Below, in pieces: positions 17,920 through 27,084 of a stretch of DNA of 64,000 nt. The position numbers were made by a program, and so were the translations under genes. Origin of the DNA: Prolixibacter sp. NT017. Lineage in GTDB: Bacteria; Bacteroidota; Bacteroidia; Bacteroidales; Prolixibacteraceae. Below the pieces are notes generated by a model. That model ran no database searches, had not been told where the DNA came from, and saw only the letters and a list, made by a program, of their open reading frames with translations. Where the stretch lies: NCBI RefSeq assembly GCF_009617875.1, contig NZ_BLAV01000001.1, positions 4,836,001 through 4,900,000 of the forward strand, written 5' to 3'. Every line of letters starts with the position of its first letter. Position 1 is the first letter of the stretch.

Positions 17920-19301
17920 ATCTGGAGAAGGTACATAGGGTTTATCTGCTGGGTATCGGCGGCATCGGGATGAGTGCCCTGGCACGTTATTTCCGTTTTC
18001 ACGGAATGCGCGTGGAAGGTTACGATCGCACCGAAACGGAGTTGACCCGTGAGTTGGAAGAGGAGGGAATTTACGTTCACTACGAGGCCGACTTGAAATA
18101 TGTACCACCATTTAACGCATTGGATAATACGCTGGTGATTTATACGCCTGCTATCCCGGAGTCAAATATTGAGTTACAGTTCTTCCGGAAAACCGGAACG
18201 GCGATATACAAACGTTCTCAGGTGTTGGGCATTATTGCTGCCGAGAGTCAGTGCATCGCAGTAAGCGGAACACATGGCAAAACATCGGTAACAACCATGA
18301 CCGCTCATTTGCTGCATCAGTCATCCGTTGGTTGCACCTCTTTTATGGGAGGAATTTCGAGGAACTACCATACCAACCTCATCCTTCCCGAAAAGGAAAC
18401 CAATGTGGTGGTCGCTGAAGCTGATGAGTTCGATCGGTCCTTTTTACGGTTGTTCCCGCAAAGGGCAGTGATTACCTCAATCGATCCGGATCACCTGGAT
18501 ATCTACGGTGACTTTTCGCATCTGCTCGATGCATTCAAAAGTTTTGTCGGGCAGGTGAACAAAGGCGGCGAGGTATTGTACAAAAAGGTACTTCCGGTAG
18601 AGGCAGCCTGGAATGAGGAGGCTAAATTCTATACGTATTCCATCAAAGGGAAAGCAGACTTTTACGGTACGAATATCCGGGTGGAAGACGGAGCTTATCA
18701 TTTCGATTTGGTGACGCCTTTCGGCGAATTTGCCGATTTACGCCTGGCTTACCCTGGACTGATGAACGTGGAGAATGCCGTTGCCGCTTGTGGATTGGCT
18801 TTGCTTTCCGGAGTTACAGGTGATGAGATTCGCGAGGCGTTGGCAACTTACCAGGGTGTTGTCCGCCGTTTCGATATTCGCTTTCGCGGAAAAAACGTAG
18901 TGTACATCGACGATTATGCGCATCATCCGAAAGAGCTGGAGGCGACAATTCATTCGGTTCAGGATATGTTTCCTGACAGGAAGGTGACGGGGATTTTTCA
19001 GCCACACCTCTATTCCCGGACACGGGATTTGGCAGAAGACTTCGCCGCGAGTTTGAGTCTGCTGGACGAATTGATTTTACTGGATATATATCCCGCAAGG
19101 GAAGAACCGATTCCGGGCGTGGATTCTAGATTAATACTGGAAAAAGTAACGATAAAAGACAAAATACTTTGCAGTAAAGAGGATTTGCCCGAAGTTGTTG
19201 AAAAGCTCGATACAGATGTTTTGCTGACGTTGGGCGCTGGCGATATCGACCAGTGGGTGGAACCGATTGTGGAAGTATTGAAGAAGAAAGAAGATGTTTA
19301 A
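17916..19301 (+). CDS. murC: UDP-MurNAc:L-alanine ligase
   Basis: First Mur ligase of the stem peptide. The 461-aa protein has the Rossmann block LLGIGGIGMSALARYF, the ATP loop SGTHGKTSVTTM, EADEFDRSFL, DPDHLDIYGD and DDYAHHPKELEAT. It overlaps murG by 4 bp and ftsQ by 8 bp, indicating translational coupling across the three. Confidence 0.96.
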   Translation: MNLEKVHRVYLLGIGGIGMSALARYFRFHGMRVEGYDRTETELTRELEEEGIYVHYEADLKYVPPFNALDNTLVIYTPAIPESNIELQFFRKTGTAIYKRSQVLGIIAAESQCIAVSGTHGKTSVTTMTAHLLHQSSVGCTSFMGGISRNYHTNLILPEKETNVVVAEADEFDRSFLRLFPQRAVITSIDPDHLDIYGDFSHLLDAFKSFVGQVNKGGEVLYKKVLPVEAAWNEEAKFYTYSIKGKADFYGTNIRVEDGAYHFDLVTPFGEFADLRLAYPGLMNVENAVAACGLALLSGVTGDEIREALATYQGVVRRFDIRFRGKNVVYIDDYAHHPKELEATIHSVQDMFPDRKVTGIFQPHLYSRTRDLAEDFAASLSLLDELILLDIYPAREEPIPGVDSRLILEKVTIKDKILCSKEDLPEVVEKLDTDVLLTLGAGDIDQWVEPIVEVLKKKEDV

Positions 19302-20046
19302 AAAGTTTCTGCATATCATTTTGTGGGGCGCGACCATTATGCTCATCGTGTTTTCGCTCGGTTTTTCAGCGCGAAAATACAAGCAGACGCGTTGTGTCGG
19401 GCTGGTGGTCGATGTGAGTGATTCGGCTCAATACCGGTTCATCGACAATGATGATGTGGAGAAGTGGATTCAAAAGAAATATAACGGGGTTTTTGGTAAG
19501 CGACTAGATTCCATCAACACGAGAACGATTGAAGACGGTCTGGAAAAGTTGCAGGCCATCGGCAAGGCTCAGGTATATACGACTTTGTCGAGCAATACCG
19601 GTGAAAAAGGTGGTTCGCTGGTGGTACATATCGAGCAGCGTCGTCCCATTTTCAGGGTGTTTACCAGCGGTTTGGATTACTATATGGATAAGGAAGGAAA
19701 TGTGATGAATTGGACGCCTAAATATACGGCAAGGGTTATCCTGGTGGGCGGTTCGGTTTCCCGGAAATTTGCCAGAGAGACCTTGGTCCCGTTGGTGTCG
19801 TACATCGATTCGGATGATTTCCTGAAAGCGCAGATTGACCAGATTTACGTGGATGATGACAGCGATTTGACAATGATTCCACGGATTGGGGATCAAGAAA
19901 TTGAATTTGGAAAAGCCGATGATTACCGGATTAAGTTCCGGAATTTGAAGGCACTATATACCGAAGGTTTTCGACACGGAGGATGGTCGAAATACAAAAC
20001 CATTAACCTCAAATACAGAAATCAGATAGTGTGCACAGAAAAATAA
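19294..20046 (+). CDS. ftsQ: FtsQ-like division protein
   Basis: A 250-aa bitopic protein: a short cytoplasmic N-terminus, one membrane helix (about 5-24), then a periplasmic region whose first part fits a POTRA-like domain (VGLVVDVSDSAQYRFIDNDDV) and contains QRRPIFRVFTSG and YYMDKEGNVMNWTPKYTARV, both characteristic of FtsQ/DivIB. Overall conservation is low. The position between murC and ftsA decides the call. Confidence 0.86.
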   Translation: MFKKFLHIILWGATIMLIVFSLGFSARKYKQTRCVGLVVDVSDSAQYRFIDNDDVEKWIQKKYNGVFGKRLDSINTRTIEDGLEKLQAIGKAQVYTTLSSNTGEKGGSLVVHIEQRRPIFRVFTSGLDYYMDKEGNVMNWTPKYTARVILVGGSVSRKFARETLVPLVSYIDSDDFLKAQIDQIYVDDDSDLTMIPRIGDQEIEFGKADDYRIKFRNLKALYTEGFRHGGWSKYKTINLKYRNQIVCTEK

Positions 20047-20052
20047 CTTCCT

Positions 20053-21393
20053 ATGAGTTCAATGAAAGAAATGACCGCTGCAGTAGATATAGGTACTGCG
20101 AAAACGACTGCCATCATTGGTCGCTATACCATTGATCGGAAACTGGAGGTCGTTGGCTATGGAAGTACGGATACCCGCGGTGTCAGGAATGGCGTTGTGG
20201 TGAATATTGAAGAAGCCGGACAGTCGATACGGGAAGCGGTGGATGTAGCTTGCCGCGGATTGAAACTGAAAGTTCGTAGCATTTATGCCGGTTTGTCGGG
20301 ACAGAAGATTCGTACCCGGTCGGCCAGCGGCTACCGGATGATTGATAAGGACGGTGAAGTAACCCGTGAGCTGGTGTCATCGTTGTACGAAGAAGTGGGC
20401 CGCTACTCCCTTCAACCGGGAGAGAAAATATTTCATGTGGTTCCTCAGGAATTCATTGTGGATGGAGAAATGGGAATTCAGCAGCCTGTTGGGATGGCCG
20501 GTAATCGCATCGATGCGATGTTCAATCTCATTTTGGCTCCCGATTCTTACCGCATCAACCTTCGTCGTTGTGCCGAGAAAGCTGGTTTCGAGCTAGCTGG
20601 TGTATTTGTCAATCCTTTTGTGCAGGGAGAGGCTTATCTCACCGAAGACGAGAAAGAAGCCGGTGTTGTTTTAGTCGATTTTGGTGCCGGAACGACGGGC
20701 GTTTCGGTATATTATGAGAATAGACTCCGACTGGCCGCAGAACTGCCTTTTGGTGGCGCCGTGGTTACCCGCGATATAAAAGAAGGATGCAACATTATCG
20801 CCCGGCACGCTGAGCTCCTGAAGGTACAGTTTGGAAGAGCACTGGCTGAGCTGGCACCCGACAATAAAGTCGTGCAGATTCCCGAATCGGACGGATGGCC
20901 TGCCAAGGAAGTGAGTTTCAAGAACCTTTCTCATATCATTCAGGCCCGGATGGAAGAAATTCTGGAAGGTATCAGTTACCAGATCGAATCAACGGGACTG
21001 ATGCATAAGCTAGGGGCAGGAATCGTGATAACCGGAGGTGGAGCAGGAATGGCCGATATGGAGAAGCTCATCAGCTTTAAAACTGGTCTGGATGTTCGTT
21101 TTGGACGCCCGGTGATTCCGATGAAAGAACTGCTCTTTGCTGAACAAGTCAATGGCCCGGAAGCCGCTAATATTCTTGGTCTGTTGGTGAAGGGATTGAA
21201 GAAGCGCGAAGGAATGCGCAACGTCGACGCGATGGTTATTCATGAAGACGAGGAAGAGGAAAGACCGACCAACCATCGTCAGCAACACAAACAGAACGGA
21301 GGCAGCTTCAAAGGTGTCTTCAACAATCTGTTTGAAAAAGCCCGGGATGGTCTCGGAAACCTGATCTCGGATGAAGATATGGAAATGAACTAG
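20053..21393 (+). CDS. ftsA: FtsA, actin-like membrane tether of the Z ring
   Basis: A 446-aa actin-fold ATPase with the phosphate-1 loop AAVDIGTAKTTAIIG, the SHS2 (1C) subdomain, the phosphate-2 block VVLVDFGAGTTGVSVY and the adenosine motif VITGGGAGMADM. The C-terminus has a linker followed by a typical amphipathic membrane-targeting helix (about 422-438, FNNLFEKARDGLGNLI) and then a short acidic end SDEDMEMN. This end closely matches the end of the first FtsZ encoded downstream (see findings). Confidence 0.95.
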   Translation: MSSMKEMTAAVDIGTAKTTAIIGRYTIDRKLEVVGYGSTDTRGVRNGVVVNIEEAGQSIREAVDVACRGLKLKVRSIYAGLSGQKIRTRSASGYRMIDKDGEVTRELVSSLYEEVGRYSLQPGEKIFHVVPQEFIVDGEMGIQQPVGMAGNRIDAMFNLILAPDSYRINLRRCAEKAGFELAGVFVNPFVQGEAYLTEDEKEAGVVLVDFGAGTTGVSVYYENRLRLAAELPFGGAVVTRDIKEGCNIIARHAELLKVQFGRALAELAPDNKVVQIPESDGWPAKEVSFKNLSHIIQARMEEILEGISYQIESTGLMHKLGAGIVITGGGAGMADMEKLISFKTGLDVRFGRPVIPMKELLFAEQVNGPEAANILGLLVKGLKKREGMRNVDAMVIHEDEEEERPTNHRQQHKQNGGSFKGVFNNLFEKARDGLGNLISDEDMEMN

Positions 21394-21426
21394 ACTACGA
21401 GGTAAAACAACCAAAAGCAATACGGT

Positions 21427-22779
21427 ATGTCATCAGAAGAAGATCTGCTCAATTTTGGTTTTAAGCATAACCAGGATTCCATTATTAAAGTCATAGGTGT
21501 TGGTGGAGGCGGTGGAAACGCGCTGAACTACATGTACCGGAATGGAATCAGCGGCGTCGATTTCATCATTTGCAACACCGATGCGCAGGCGCTGGAGAAT
21601 AGTCCTGTTCCCGTAAAGGTTCAGCTGGGAGTCTCGCTGACCGAAGGTCGTGGTGCCGGGAACAAGCCTGAACAAGGTGAGCAGGCCGCTATCGAAAACC
21701 TGGCTGATATCCGGAAGGTGCTGGCGAACAATACCCGGATGGTGTTTATTACTGCCGGGATGGGTGGTGGAACCGGAACGGGTGCTGCCCCGGTAATTGC
21801 TCAGCTGGCCCGCGAAATGGATATTCTGACGATTGCGGTCGTGACGCTTCCGTCGGAAAAAGAGGGAAAAAGGCGTTTTGAGCAGGCGATGGCCGGGGTG
21901 AACAAACTGAAGAAATTTGTCGATAGCTTGTTGGTGATCAGCAATGAGAATCTGCATAAGATTTACGGCGATCTGCCCGCATCTAAAGCATTCGCCCAGG
22001 CGGATAATATTCTGGCTACAGCCGTGAAAGGTTGTGCCGAGATCATCACCCTGCATGGTAATATCAACATTGATTTTGCCGATGTGAATACCGTGATGCG
22101 TGGCAGTGGCGTCTTCATTATGGGGTCGGGAATTGCCGATGGAGAGGACCGGGCCATGCGGGCGGTGAAGGAAGCGTTGATTTCTCCGCTTCTGGATAGC
22201 AATGACATTTACGGAACGGAAAACATTCTGCTGAATATTACTTCCGGAGACGAGGAAATCCTGATGGGTGAGATTGGGCAGATAATCGATTATCTTCAGG
22301 ATGCCGCCGGTGATGATGCCAATATTATCTGGGGAAATGGTCGTGATGAAAAACTTGGTTCCAAGATTTGTGTGACACTGATTGCGACCGGCTTCCAAAC
22401 CAATCCGAATCGTCGGATGGCTCCGGAACAGGAACCCACAAAAGTTTCGTTGCAGGATGCAAAAACCGAATTTGCCAGAGAGGAGATGAAACTTCCGCTT
22501 ATCGAGGAAAAACACATCGAGCCGGAGGGGGAAATTTTTGAACCGGTGTCAAGGCAAAAAAGTTATCTCGATGAAGATGATCTTCAGGTAGAAAATGATT
22601 TTCGGGAAGAACAGGAGAGACCTTCCTATCAGAAGAAGAACCAGCGGAAGAAGAGCGAAGAGAAAAGGAATCGCAGCAAAAAAGAGAAGGAAGAAGTGAC
22701 AGCAGAGCCCATAACCAATTGGTTTGTCAAGCAGTTCAACACGTTCTTCAGTGACAACGATATGGAAATGGATGAATAA
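21427..22779 (+). CDS. ftsZ: FtsZ paralogue 1, with FtsA-like C-terminal tail
   Basis: A tubulin-like GTPase of 450 aa. The G box GMGGGTGTG (111-119), the N-terminal GVGGGGGNALNYM and the T7 loop with both catalytic aspartates (NIDFAD, D216 and D219) are intact, so it should bind and hydrolyse GTP when polymerised. After the core (ending near 335) comes a long charged linker, very Lys/Glu-rich at 400-425, and then WFVKQFNTFF (432-441) plus SDNDMEMDE. The standard C-terminal FtsA/ZipA-binding peptide is missing. The aromatic-rich decapeptide looks like a membrane-targeting helix. It is followed 38 bp later by a second ftsZ. I infer that this is the additional, specialised copy. Confidence 0.93.
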   Translation: MSSEEDLLNFGFKHNQDSIIKVIGVGGGGGNALNYMYRNGISGVDFIICNTDAQALENSPVPVKVQLGVSLTEGRGAGNKPEQGEQAAIENLADIRKVLANNTRMVFITAGMGGGTGTGAAPVIAQLAREMDILTIAVVTLPSEKEGKRRFEQAMAGVNKLKKFVDSLLVISNENLHKIYGDLPASKAFAQADNILATAVKGCAEIITLHGNINIDFADVNTVMRGSGVFIMGSGIADGEDRAMRAVKEALISPLLDSNDIYGTENILLNITSGDEEILMGEIGQIIDYLQDAAGDDANIIWGNGRDEKLGSKICVTLIATGFQTNPNRRMAPEQEPTKVSLQDAKTEFAREEMKLPLIEEKHIEPEGEIFEPVSRQKSYLDEDDLQVENDFREEQERPSYQKKNQRKKSEEKRNRSKKEKEEVTAEPITNWFVKQFNTFFSDNDMEMDE

Positions 22780-22817
22780 TATTTGAATTGGGTAGAATTA
22801 AACTAAAAGAGTGAGAT

Positions 22818-24242
22818 ATGGCCGAACTGATGAATTTTGAATTGCCGGAGAAGCAGAATTGCATCATTAAGGTAATAGGTGTTGGAGGAGGCGGTGGAAA
22901 TGCGGTCAACCACATGTTCCGGGAAGGGATAAAAGATGTAGATTTTGCCGTCTGTAATACCGATGCACAGGCATTGGCTAGCAGTCCGGTACCCACACAG
23001 GTACAACTGGGTGCTTCGCTGACCGAAGGACGTGGTGCGGGAAATAAACCTGATGTTGGGCGTGAAGCTGCCCGGGAGAATATAAAAGAGGTGGAAGAGA
23101 TTCTTTCGCATGGAACCAAAATGGTCTTCATTACCGCCGGAATGGGCGGAGGTACAGGTACCGGTGCGGCTCCTGTTATTGCCGAAGCAGCCCGGAAGCT
23201 GAATTTGCTGACTGTTGGTATTGTAACGATTCCTTTCCGGAATGAGGGAAGAAGACGGATTGAGCAGGCCATAAAAGGCATTCGCGAAATGGAAGGTAAT
23301 GTAGACTCCTTGCTGGTCATTAATAACGAACGCATCCGTGAAATGTATGGCGATTTCCCGATTTCGAAAGCCTTTTCCAAGGCCGATGATGTGTTGGCCA
23401 TTGCCGCTAAAGGAATTGCTGAAATTATTACGTATCACGGTTTCATCAACGTTGACTTCGAGGATGTGAAAACGGTGATGAAGGAATCGGGTGTTGCCGT
23501 GATGGGCTCCTTCCGGGCAACCGGAGAAGAGAGAGCTTTAAGAGCGGCTCAGGGAGCTCTGAATTCACCGTTGCTGAATAATAATGACATTCGGGGCGCG
23601 CGAAATATACTAGTGAATATCACTTCCGGTGACAAGCAGGAAGTGACGATGGACGAGATGAACCTGATTAACGAGTATGTGCAGGAAAAAGCCGGAAACT
23701 CAGCGGATTTGATTTATGGTGTAGCAATCGAACCATCGTTGGAAGATTCCATTTCGGTGACGGTGATTGCGACCGGATTTAAAACCAGCTCGATTCCAGA
23801 GTTGAGAACAGACAAGAAAGAGCCCGCCGAAAAGGTTTCTTTGCGGGACGAGAAGGAGAAAGTGCCATCGAATATTAGTGGCCAGGTTGGAATGTCAGAC
23901 GATGATAAGGATTTGAAAAAATCAAACACCCCGGTTTTTGAAGGTGAACCGGAAGATGAGTTTGCGCCGCTATATGGACCTTCTCCGAAGGAAAAGAAGC
24001 CCGGTAGTAGCCGTATTGAGGAGCAACGTAAGCAAGTGATGCAGGTTGATTTCTCGACGCTTTCGGATGATGAAATCGACAAGATAAGTAACGAGCCTGC
24101 TTATGTGCGCCGCATGATGCGCCTGGAGAGTGAGAAAAAGAGAAAGGCGGCTGAGGTTTCCCGGTTTTCGCTTTCAGATAATAAAGATGAAGGGCCAAAG
24201 TTGCGGCGAAACAACTCTTTTTTACACGATAAAGCTGATTAA
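22818..24242 (+). CDS. ftsZ: FtsZ paralogue 2, canonical Bacteroidota type
   Basis: A tubulin-like GTPase of 474 aa, clearly homologous to its upstream neighbour throughout the core: GVGGGGGNAVNHM, G box GMGGGTGTG (108-116), T7 loop FINVDFEDV. The linker leads to a conserved C-terminal-peptide-like segment, ISNEPAYVRR (about 423-432), followed by a further 40 residues ending NNSFLHDKAD. I recall this ending from ordinary Bacteroidota FtsZ proteins. This copy is therefore the likely main Z-ring protein, able to bind FtsA through EPAYVRR. Confidence 0.94.
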   Translation: MAELMNFELPEKQNCIIKVIGVGGGGGNAVNHMFREGIKDVDFAVCNTDAQALASSPVPTQVQLGASLTEGRGAGNKPDVGREAARENIKEVEEILSHGTKMVFITAGMGGGTGTGAAPVIAEAARKLNLLTVGIVTIPFRNEGRRRIEQAIKGIREMEGNVDSLLVINNERIREMYGDFPISKAFSKADDVLAIAAKGIAEIITYHGFINVDFEDVKTVMKESGVAVMGSFRATGEERALRAAQGALNSPLLNNNDIRGARNILVNITSGDKQEVTMDEMNLINEYVQEKAGNSADLIYGVAIEPSLEDSISVTVIATGFKTSSIPELRTDKKEPAEKVSLRDEKEKVPSNISGQVGMSDDDKDLKKSNTPVFEGEPEDEFAPLYGPSPKEKKPGSSRIEEQRKQVMQVDFSTLSDDEIDKISNEPAYVRRMMRLESEKKRKAAEVSRFSLSDNKDEGPKLRRNNSFLHDKAD

Positions 24243-24266
24243 TTAACGCATTAATACCCAATAATC

Positions 24267-24716
24267 ATGAGTTTGTTCGATCAAATCAATGCCGATATTA
24301 AAGCGGCTATGCTTGCCCGCGAGAAGGGGAAGCTGGAAGCTTTGCGCAATATCAAAAAAGTACTCATTGAAGCCAAAACCGCCAAAGCAGGACAGGAAGA
24401 ACTACCGGATGATGTTGCTCTGAAAGCCATTGCCAAGTTGGCCAAACAGGGAAAGGATTCTGCTCAAATCTACAAAGAACAGAACCGGCAAGACCTGTAC
24501 GACCAGGAAATGGAGCAGGTGAAGGTATTTGAAGCTTATCTTCCGTCGAAGATGAGTGACGAGGAATTGACGGCTGCCGTGGAAAAAATTATCGCTGAAC
24601 TTGGTGCTGAATCGATGAAAGACATGGGAAAAGTAATGGGAGCTGCGAATGCAAAATTAGCCGGGCGAGCTGAAGGAAAGGATATAGCGGCAAAAGTGAA
24701 AAGTCTGCTTTCCTGA
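24267..24716 (+). CDS. GatB/YqeY domain protein
   Basis: A 149-aa helical protein of the YqeY family (SLFDQINADIKAAMLAREKG at the start, QVKVFEAYLPSKMSDEEL, and MGKVMGAANAKLAGRAEG near the end). The domain is the tRNA-binding tail domain of GatB amidotransferase on its own. The molecular role of the free-standing form is unsettled. It lies 24 bp after the second ftsZ, probably as the last gene of the dcw transcript. Confidence 0.9.
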   Translation: MSLFDQINADIKAAMLAREKGKLEALRNIKKVLIEAKTAKAGQEELPDDVALKAIAKLAKQGKDSAQIYKEQNRQDLYDQEMEQVKVFEAYLPSKMSDEELTAAVEKIIAELGAESMKDMGKVMGAANAKLAGRAEGKDIAAKVKSLLS

Positions 24717-24810
24717 TGATTGTCAGTCGATTTGTGTTTTAATAACCCTACCTTTCTTTCCTCCGGGAATCGTAGTTTCGCAGCTTTTTTATCCCGGAGT
24801 TGATAAAAAG

Positions 24811-24843
24811 AAAACCCCGCAAGTGATTGCGGGGTTTTCTTTT
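24811..24843. terminator. Bidirectional terminator, end of dcw cluster
   Basis: A 12-bp perfect stem AAAACCCCGCAA (24811-24822) / TTGCGGGGTTTT (24827-24838) with a GTGA loop, T-rich on the right and A-rich on the left. It serves yqeY (+) and the PPIase gene (-). A weaker 8-bp inverted repeat (CTCCGGGA 24761-24768 / TCCCGGAG 24792-24799) precedes it. Confidence 0.85.
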
Positions 24844-24880
24844 ATATCTCTGTTTTTCCGGTTGCCCGGAAGAAATTTCA

Positions 24881-26989
24881 TTAATAGAATTTCGACCGTT
24901 TGTCAACGATATCAGATTCTTTCTTCAGAGTTTCGAAAGCCTGCGTATTGGCCTGGTAGCTCTGAGTCATCATCAGCTGAGCTTTGTCTCCGGCAATGTC
25001 AGTATCGGTACCTTGCTTAATATTGGTTACTTCCAGCATATACACGCCGTTGTTACCTTTAATCGGGTTCGAAACTTTGTGCAAACCAAGTGTGGTAGCT
25101 GCTCCGATAACAGCAGGTTCAACACCGGCACCCGGAACTGAATAAGAATTGAAGGTCAGGTTCTGAGCCTGTTTCTCGTTCACATTCAATGCAGCTGCTA
25201 ACGCTACCAGGTTGGATTTGCCTTCCATCTGCTTAGCAATGTAATCACCTTTCTGCTGCTTCCTTACTGCGAGTTCAACGCGGTCTTTTACAGCTGAGAA
25301 AGGAGCGATACCTTTTTCCTGGATTCCGGTAACTACAGCGATAACGAAATTGTCTCCCAGTTCGAAGATTGGTGTTCCTTCGTAGCTGACAACAAGTTTG
25401 CCAACTTCCGAATTGTTAAACGCCGAGCGAATCAGGATCCGGGCATCTTTGAGGCCATTGATGTTTTGCTGGTCCTCTTTGATGGTTGCATATCGCTTAT
25501 CAAGTCCCTCTTTGGCTATAGCCTTGTTAAACGCATCTTCCGTTTGGTTTTCACCCGCGAATTTCGAAGCCTGGGAGTAAACATCCTGGTAAGTCTGGCT
25601 ACTTGGCTCAATCTTACGACTGATGGTGGCCAACTGAACGTTTGGAGCTGTTTTTCCGCGTTTGGTAACCTGAAGCAGGTGAATACCATACTGGGTTTTT
25701 ACCTCTTTTACTTCATTCACTTTGGCTGAGAAAGCCGCATCGTTAAATGCTTTCACCATCGTTCCGCGACGGAACCAACCTAGATCACCGCCATTGTTCG
25801 CAGAACCCGGGTCCTGTGAGTATTTCTCTGCCAGCGTTGCAAAATTAGCACCTTTCTGAATCAGTGTTTTCAGACTGTCGGCCAAAGCCTGCGCTTTAGG
25901 CGCATCAGCCTGACTGGTAACACGAATCAGAATATGACGTGCTTTGACTGAATCGGGAAGGTTTTCGAACTTCTCTATTTTCGTCAGCTTCCAGGTTCCG
26001 CCCTCTTTATACGGACCGTAGATATCACCTACTTTTCCGCTGAATGCGAAATCACCCAACTCAGGCGACAATTCATCCTTCTTGTAAAAGGAATCATCGA
26101 AAGGAACATCGGAATTGACATTGACAAATGCCACGTCATCGTTGGCACTGGCAAATTCAGTTTTAATGTTCTCGATCCATTGGTGAGTACTTGCCTTATC
26201 CGATTCCGAGGGCTCTACAGGGAAGACCACATATTCGATCCGGCGCGCAGCATCCTGCTTGTACAATTCCTGATGATTGTTGTAGTAGGTCTGCATTGCA
26301 GCATCGGATACAGTGACAGCACTATCGGGTACGGATGCGTATGTTTTTGCAATAAAATTGATGTCAACCTGATGATTTTTGTTGGCTACATCTTGCTTCG
26401 CTTCTCCGGTGGTAACATAAAGTCCCTTTGATACCAAATCGTTGTACTTCGTGAATTCACGTTGCGAAACAATTTGTTTTTCCATAAACAGCCAATAAGC
26501 TTTTTGCTGTGCTGTTCCATTCGTTTCCAGATGTTTCAGGAATTGAAGGACAGCCGAACGGTTTACCTGGCCGGTTTGCGGATCGCGGAAAAGCTGTTGA
26601 ACAATGGGACTAATGTTATTTCCCTGAACCATATCGAAAAGTTCATCAGAACTTACACCGATTCCCAGGTCTTTATAAATACCGGTCATCACGTAGTGAC
26701 GGACCATGTTTTGCCAGGTTTGCTCACGAATCTGATCCAGTGTTTTTTGATCAACGGAATTCGTTCCCGAATTCATTTTGTAAATCTCGGTCAGTTCGTC
26801 AAGTTTCTGCTGGAACTCTTTGTAGTCGATACTTTTTCCGGCAATCTCAGCAATTTCCATCTGTTTTCCCCGCAAAAGCGAACGTCCGGAACGAAGCATA
26901 TCGCCCAGAATGAACGCCAACAGAGCCAAACCAATAATTACTGCAACCAGAACACCAGCCTGGTTCCTAATTTTCTGTAATGTTGCCAT
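24881..26989 (-). CDS. SurA/PpiD-like periplasmic peptidyl-prolyl isomerase
   Basis: A 702-aa protein anchored by one N-terminal membrane helix (about 12-32, VLVAVIIGLALLAFILGDML), as in PpiD. A SurA_N-like chaperone region follows, then a parvulin domain at about 345-450 (KARHILIRVTSQADAPKAQA, FATLAEKYSQDPGSANNGGDLGWFRRG, TQYGIHLLQV). The second, C-terminal, half includes a further parvulin-like or chaperone region. It is predicted to help fold outer-membrane proteins as they leave the translocon. It is the last gene of the - strand run that starts at nadB, 95 bp after the CNNM gene. Confidence 0.88.
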   Translation of the reverse strand: MATLQKIRNQAGVLVAVIIGLALLAFILGDMLRSGRSLLRGKQMEIAEIAGKSIDYKEFQQKLDELTEIYKMNSGTNSVDQKTLDQIREQTWQNMVRHYVMTGIYKDLGIGVSSDELFDMVQGNNISPIVQQLFRDPQTGQVNRSAVLQFLKHLETNGTAQQKAYWLFMEKQIVSQREFTKYNDLVSKGLYVTTGEAKQDVANKNHQVDINFIAKTYASVPDSAVTVSDAAMQTYYNNHQELYKQDAARRIEYVVFPVEPSESDKASTHQWIENIKTEFASANDDVAFVNVNSDVPFDDSFYKKDELSPELGDFAFSGKVGDIYGPYKEGGTWKLTKIEKFENLPDSVKARHILIRVTSQADAPKAQALADSLKTLIQKGANFATLAEKYSQDPGSANNGGDLGWFRRGTMVKAFNDAAFSAKVNEVKEVKTQYGIHLLQVTKRGKTAPNVQLATISRKIEPSSQTYQDVYSQASKFAGENQTEDAFNKAIAKEGLDKRYATIKEDQQNINGLKDARILIRSAFNNSEVGKLVVSYEGTPIFELGDNFVIAVVTGIQEKGIAPFSAVKDRVELAVRKQQKGDYIAKQMEGKSNLVALAAALNVNEKQAQNLTFNSYSVPGAGVEPAVIGAATTLGLHKVSNPIKGNNGVYMLEVTNIKQGTDTDIAGDKAQLMMTQSYQANTQAFETLKKESDIVDKRSKFY

Positions 26990-27084
26990 TAATGTTCAGG
27001 TTATTTATTTAAATCTTTTGTTTAATTCTTTGGGCTACGAAGATAATAATTTTAGAGTACCCATCGCTTTTGATGGAATCAAAA

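Noticed and set aside
21433..22515. 360-codon - strand ORF opposite the first ftsZ, and similar long antisense ORFs (for example 2151-3035, 1269-2096)
   Set aside because: They are shadows of well-identified genes. Their products are His/Arg-rich, show no family features and exist because of the coding bias of the real strand.
7588..24242. Missing murF, ddl and murB as evidence of a broken dcw cluster
   Set aside because: These genes are often located elsewhere in Bacteroidota, and the present genes are intact and tightly spaced.
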